Shown here piece by piece: positions 60,513-64,000 of a stretch of DNA of 64,000 bases. The notes beneath the pieces are model-generated. The model was not told where the DNA came from and made no database searches. It worked only from the letters and a program-made list of their open reading frames with translations. The DNA comes from Oscillospiraceae bacterium. Its GTDB lineage: Bacteria > Bacillota > Clostridia > Oscillospirales > CAG-272. The stretch is taken from the NCBI GenBank assembly GCA_015064255.1, contig SVSP01000005.1, positions 1-64,000 of the forward strand, given 5' to 3'. The position numbers and the translations under genes were made by a program. Numbering within the stretch: position 1 is the stretch's first letter; each line of letters begins with the position of its first letter.

Positions 60513-62732
60513 TTATTTGTTTCCTTTCGTTTCTCTTTGGTTGCTTTCGACCTTGACTTTCACGCCGAGAGAACGGAGTACGGCGTGGAAATGACGTTCA
60601 AAAATAGGTTCTTTTATATTTCGGATGATGTTGAAGGCGAGGGTGTCGCCGTAGGTTATCATTCCGCAGTTGTAGTGGCGGGTTGACTGTATGCCGAGGA
60701 CGAAATCCATACGCTCAATGTATGGCGACATTTCTTTCGGCACCTTGACAAGTCCGAGGTTTGAAAGCGAAAGACAGGACTTCTTTTCTCCGACCGCGCT
60801 GAATACAGCCTTCATTATCGGATTTTTTATAAAAAGAGGGAGTATTTTTACGGCGAAAATGCGCTCGCTTCGGATATTTGTGGTGATCTTCGTCATCATA
60901 TGCTTAGGGTTTATCGTAAATCCCATCTGATGGTGTACCGATTTGCATATTTCTTCAAACGAATATTCTCCGAGGCGCGGGTCGATCTCGGGTGTGACGT
61001 AAAGAACGAAATTGCGGAGCGTTTTCGAGTTAAACATTCCGCGCAGATTTACGGGCAGAAGAACCTTTGACGGCTTCATTTTGCTCTGCTTGATGCCGAG
61101 CTCTTTTTGAATGTTTATGATAGCCATAAGTGCCGCAGATGCGATAAAAGCGGTGGCAGTCACTCCGTATTCCTTGGATTTTTCCTTAACCTGAGATGCA
61201 CTCATAAGAAATGCGGTGTCGGTAAGGAAGCTGTCACTTTCTTTCGTTCCTTTTATTTTATATGCGGTGCTTTCATTTCTGCTTGCGCCGACAGGACCAC
61301 ACGAGCGCTGGAAGCTGTCTTCAAATTCTTCTTCGGACGGCTCTTCAAGGCGGTCAAGCACGCCGTCGGTGGGCGAAACGGTTATGTTGTATCTCTGCTG
61401 GAGATACTCGGCAAGCAAGGTCTTGAGGAATATAAGACCGCCGTTTCCGTCGGTTACAGAATGGAAAAATTCGACGGCTACCCGTTTTTTGTAAACAAGA
61501 ACGCGGAAAGCACATTTTCTTATGTCATCGAAGGGCATACGGGACAGCGGAAAACTGCGCTCGTCCATAATTTCGGGCGCTTCGGGTATTTCTTCGAGAT
61601 AATACCAGAAAAATCCGCGGCGAAGACGCACGGCTATCGAGGGAAACCTTCTTACGGTAACGTCAAGCGCGGTTTTGAGTACCTCGCGGTCAATGTTTTC
61701 GTTAAGCGTTGCTGAAAGACGGAAAATGTTTACCCAAGTACGGCTGCGTGCCGCAGGATAGATCTTTGCCGCGTTGTCGAGCCGCATCCAGCGGAGCTTT
61801 TCGGGCGGGGGAAGCGCAGTACGCAGAAAGGCGTTTATGCGGTCAAAGTCGTTTCTGTGTTCCTTAAGGCAGTAGAGTGGGTAAACGTGCCACATTTTCG
61901 GCGTGACTATGAGCTGACTTCTCGCACCGACGGATACAAGCTTTTCGTGAAGAAGACGCGAGTCGTCGAGGAGGATCTCATCTCCGCCGACGAAAATTAT
62001 TGACGGCGGAAATCCTGTCACATCTCCGAAGATAGGAGAAACAAAGGGGTTTGATTTGCGGATCTTATCAGCGCCCGTATCGGACTCGGGGTTTTCCGAG
62101 CCGTATATATAGCAGTTTGCGTAAAATTCGAGTTTTTCTTTTTCAAGAGAGGGATCTGCGTGCTTGTTATGCTCGTGGCTTTGTCCCGAGAGAGTGAGAT
62201 CGCTCCACGGGGAGATCGCGATAATGCCCGCGGGAAGCCGCTCACCCGTTTGCTTGAGCTTTAAGCAAAGCGAATATACAAGACCGCCGCCCGCGCTTTC
62301 TCCGCAAAGGATAATGTCGGACGGGAGATATCCCGAGCGAAGCAAATATCTGTATGCTTCAAGCGCATCGTCGAGAGCCGCGGGAAAGGGGTTTTCGGGA
62401 GCAAGACGGTATGCGGGTGCGAAAACCTTTACCGAGCATTTTGCGGCAAGAACGGTCGCAAATCCGCGCGCGTATTTAAGGTCACCGCAGGTGTAACCGC
62501 CGCCGTGAAGATAGAGAATGATACTTTTTGACGTTATATCGGACGGGGTAACTATCGCGCCCTCAAAATTTTCAAGCTGCACACTCTCGTAGCTTGAATC
62601 GTCTTTGTAGGAAGACGCCATAAGCGCACCGAGTCTGTCCTGACCGTCGCGTGTGTGTTCGAGCGAGCAGGATGATACGAACGGCTTGAAAAGAAGAAGC
62701 TGTGTGCGAATGAAATCGGATGAAAATTCCAT
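60513..62732 (-). CDS. Fusion of HSL-type alpha/beta hydrolase and condensation-type acyltransferase
   Basis: This protein has 739 residues. The N-terminal half (~1-310) is a hormone-sensitive-lipase-like hydrolase with HGGGYTCGD (oxyanion hole), GESAGGG (nucleophile Ser) and a MWHVYPLY segment (catalytic His). The C-terminal half (~325-730) resembles alcohol acetyltransferase/PapA-type condensation domains, with the HSVTDGNG (HHxxxDG-like) motif. It may remodel or make an acylated lipid or glycoside. The ATG at 62732 (MEFSSDF) is preferred, although its RBS is weak. Upstream in-frame codons begin before the -10. It forms an operon with the membrane protein at 59813. Confidence 0.82.
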   Translation of the reverse strand: MEFSSDFIRTQLLLFKPFVSSCSLEHTRDGQDRLGALMASSYKDDSSYESVQLENFEGAIVTPSDITSKSIILYLHGGGYTCGDLKYARGFATVLAAKCSVKVFAPAYRLAPENPFPAALDDALEAYRYLLRSGYLPSDIILCGESAGGGLVYSLCLKLKQTGERLPAGIIAISPWSDLTLSGQSHEHNKHADPSLEKEKLEFYANCYIYGSENPESDTGADKIRKSNPFVSPIFGDVTGFPPSIIFVGGDEILLDDSRLLHEKLVSVGARSQLIVTPKMWHVYPLYCLKEHRNDFDRINAFLRTALPPPEKLRWMRLDNAAKIYPAARSRTWVNIFRLSATLNENIDREVLKTALDVTVRRFPSIAVRLRRGFFWYYLEEIPEAPEIMDERSFPLSRMPFDDIRKCAFRVLVYKKRVAVEFFHSVTDGNGGLIFLKTLLAEYLQQRYNITVSPTDGVLDRLEEPSEEEFEDSFQRSCGPVGASRNESTAYKIKGTKESDSFLTDTAFLMSASQVKEKSKEYGVTATAFIASAALMAIINIQKELGIKQSKMKPSKVLLPVNLRGMFNSKTLRNFVLYVTPEIDPRLGEYSFEEICKSVHHQMGFTINPKHMMTKITTNIRSERIFAVKILPLFIKNPIMKAVFSAVGEKKSCLSLSNLGLVKVPKEMSPYIERMDFVLGIQSTRHYNCGMITYGDTLAFNIIRNIKEPIFERHFHAVLRSLGVKVKVESNQRETKGNK

Positions 62733-62833
62733 ATTTGTTATCTCATTTCGAAGTATTACTTGGGTATATATTATGCCTTTCGTGCAGGCTGTTCTAAACA
62801 CGGAAGTAAGGTCGGCTGAAAAATATATACGTT

Positions 62834-62861
62834 ATTATAACATATTTTAAAATATAATCAA
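62834..62861 (-). promoter_or_regulatory. Promoter of the hydrolase-condensation fusion gene
   Basis: Minus strand: -35 TTGATT, 16-nt spacer, TGT then -10 TATAAT. It is divergent from 62879. Confidence 0.65.
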
Positions 62862-62878
62862 GTTTTTTTGAAATTATC

Positions 62879-62907
62879 TTGACACAATTATTTGAATATG
62901 TTATCAT
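62879..62907 (+). promoter_or_regulatory. Promoter of the clan-A glycosidase gene
   Basis: -35 TTGACA, 17-nt spacer, TGT then -10 TATCAT. Confidence 0.78.
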
Positions 62908-62944
62908 TTCTATGAAAATCCCTATAAAGAAAGGTGATAAAGCT

Positions 62945-64000
62945 ATGAAAGAAAGATGGACAAAAGAACAGGCGTGGGAGTGGTGGAATTCACACGATTG
63001 GCTCGTAGGATGCAACTACGTTCCGTCACAGTCTCCCGTGCTTTCGGTATGGAAGGAAGACACACTTGAAGAAATAATGCCTTCTCTCAAGAGCGAGCTT
63101 GAGCTTGCGGCAAGCATAGGATTTAATACCGTGCGTATGTGGTTTCCCTTTAATCATTGGTACCACGAAAGAGAAGTCGCTCTTGACAGAATTGACAGAG
63201 TGCTTGGAATAGTTGCAAGCTACGGCATATCGGTTATGCCCGTGCTTTATAACGACTGCGTATCCTTCGGACGTCCAGAAAAGGTTGTTATACATAAACC
63301 GATGCCCGGACACGGACACTACGACGTCGGATATCACGGCGGTCACAAGAACAGTCCGCATATCGTTGTTCCCAAGGATGCAAAGGGCTGGATACTTTGG
63401 GACGAGCCCGAATACCGCGAGATCTGCGAAGAATATCTCCGCGATATATTCAACCGCTTCGGCAAGGACGAGCGCATAATTATGTGGGATATGTGGAACG
63501 AACCGGGCAACAGCAAGAGAGACGATATGAGTATTCCTTACCTCAAGAGAGCTTTTGAGGTTGCAAGAGAATGCGATCCCATTCAGCCGCTTACCGCAGG
63601 TCCTTGGAGATACCCCAAGAATTACGGTATAGACGAAACTCTCGACGTTTCTCCTATCGAGCGCGTTGCACTTGACCTCTCGGATATCGTAACCTTCCAT
63701 TGTTACGAGAATTTCGATATGATACAGAGAATAGTCAAACAGCTTGAAAAAGAGGGCAGACCTATGGCTAACACCGAATGGCTGCACAGAATCCTTGACA
63801 ACAATATCGAGGAACAGATCCCCTTCTATCACGAAAAGAAGATCGGAAGCTACAGCTGGGGCCTTGTTGCGGGCTTTGCACAGCATTATCTGCCTTGGGA
63901 ATGGCTCAAGGCGGCACGTCCCGAGCTTGACTACACAAAGTGGCAGCACGACCTTTTCAACGGAGATCACACGCCGTATAATCCCGTTGAGATCGAAATT
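62945..64000 (+). CDS. Glycoside hydrolase, clan A (GH5/GH2-like TIM barrel), partial
   Basis: Open from the ATG at 62945 to the window end (352 codons), so the C-terminus is missing. It begins MKERWTKEQAWEWWNSHDWL and continues with VGCNYVPSQ, NTVRMWFPFNHWYH, IIMWDMWNEPGN (general acid Glu186), VTFHCYENFD and MANTEWLHR (nucleophile Glu278), then SYSWGLVAG. This is the Glu-Glu retaining mechanism of clan A. Substrate is unknown; related proteins are often annotated as xylanase or mannanase. No signal peptide. AAAGG lies 9 nt before the ATG. A 314-codon frame on the opposite strand is its shadow. Confidence 0.85.
   Translation, partial: MKERWTKEQAWEWWNSHDWLVGCNYVPSQSPVLSVWKEDTLEEIMPSLKSELELAASIGFNTVRMWFPFNHWYHEREVALDRIDRVLGIVASYGISVMPVLYNDCVSFGRPEKVVIHKPMPGHGHYDVGYHGGHKNSPHIVVPKDAKGWILWDEPEYREICEEYLRDIFNRFGKDERIIMWDMWNEPGNSKRDDMSIPYLKRAFEVARECDPIQPLTAGPWRYPKNYGIDETLDVSPIERVALDLSDIVTFHCYENFDMIQRIVKQLEKEGRPMANTEWLHRILDNNIEEQIPFYHEKKIGSYSWGLVAGFAQHYLPWEWLKAARPELDYTKWQHDLFNGDHTPYNPVEIEI

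Noticed and set aside
63026..63970. 314-codon minus-strand frame at the right end
   Set aside because: Antisense to the clan-A glycosidase, which has promoter, RBS and catalytic motifs on the plus strand.

Overview
The window looks like a chromosomal piece of an anaerobic, probably gut-associated member of the Firmicutes (class Clostridia), not assignable more precisely by eye. The support is AGGAGG-type ribosome binding sites, sigma-A promoters with a near-constant 17-nt spacer and an extended TGTGATATAAT-like -10, an HPr kinase gene, a Clostridia-type ilvBNCD set, and many cytoplasmic glycosidases and esterases with no signal peptide.

Layout. 1-860: the 3' end of an rRNA operon (23S, tRNA-Lys, 5S, tRNA-Asn), followed by a degenerate direct repeat of the tRNA-Asn 3' end. 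1.3-8.1 kb: monocistronic genes (six-hairpin glycosidase-like protein, XRE regulator, HAD phosphatase, M28 peptidase) and a truncated glycerophosphodiesterase (GDPD). 8.2-14.15 kb: a four-gene operon (URO-D-like protein, large alpha/beta hydrolase, metallophosphoesterase, propeller-like protein). 14.3-20.1 kb: the most unusual region, a five-gene operon encoding a YdjI-like SPFH protein, a long coiled-coil protein, an ESCRT-III (Snf7/CHMP)-like protein, a membrane-anchored zinc-ribbon/TIR protein and a Vps4-like AAA ATPase with an N-terminal MIT-like bundle. 20.3-32.7 kb: small metabolic and hydrolytic genes (GDPD, SGNH hydrolases, URO-D-like, sugar-phosphate isomerase-like, amidohydrolase, mgsA, beta-helix protein, PepSY/RsgI-like protein, sialidase-like protein) and a small RHH regulator opposite a SLOG protein. 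32.8-40.9 kb: a PHP-type histidinol-phosphatase-like gene and the branched-chain amino-acid genes ilvB-ilvN-ilvC-ilvD, followed by a DUF815 ATPase and a hydrolase. 41-49.3 kb: a polysaccharide-utilisation neighbourhood with three GH43 proteins, a Gfo/Idh/MocA oxidoreductase, an esterase, a PlsC-like acyltransferase and a second GDPD. 49.4-55.5 kb: an acyl-CoA-ligase-like gene next to a TetR gene with a perfect 33-bp operator, then a DUF1538/PII/PII/URO-D operon. 56-64 kb: a serine hydrolase downstream of hprK, a YfbR-like nucleotidase, a hydrolase-condensation fusion with a DUF6320-like partner, and a clan-A glycoside hydrolase cut by the window end.

The standout is 14.3-20.1 kb. The ESCRT-III-like protein (polymer), the MIT-AAA protein (disassembly motor), the SPFH protein (membrane scaffold) and the TIR protein (likely NAD-cleaving effector with the catalytic Glu in place) form a coherent candidate membrane-surveillance or antiphage module. 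It is preceded by a 49-bp remnant of a GDPD 5' end and followed by an intact GDPD gene carrying the same segment in the same orientation, which suggests the block was inserted or rearranged by recombination. Function is inferred from sequence motifs only.

A family of palindromic repeats sharing AGTAAAGTTTTT is scattered through intergenic spaces; several copies abut the stop codons of minus-strand genes and one sits against the start of ilvD.
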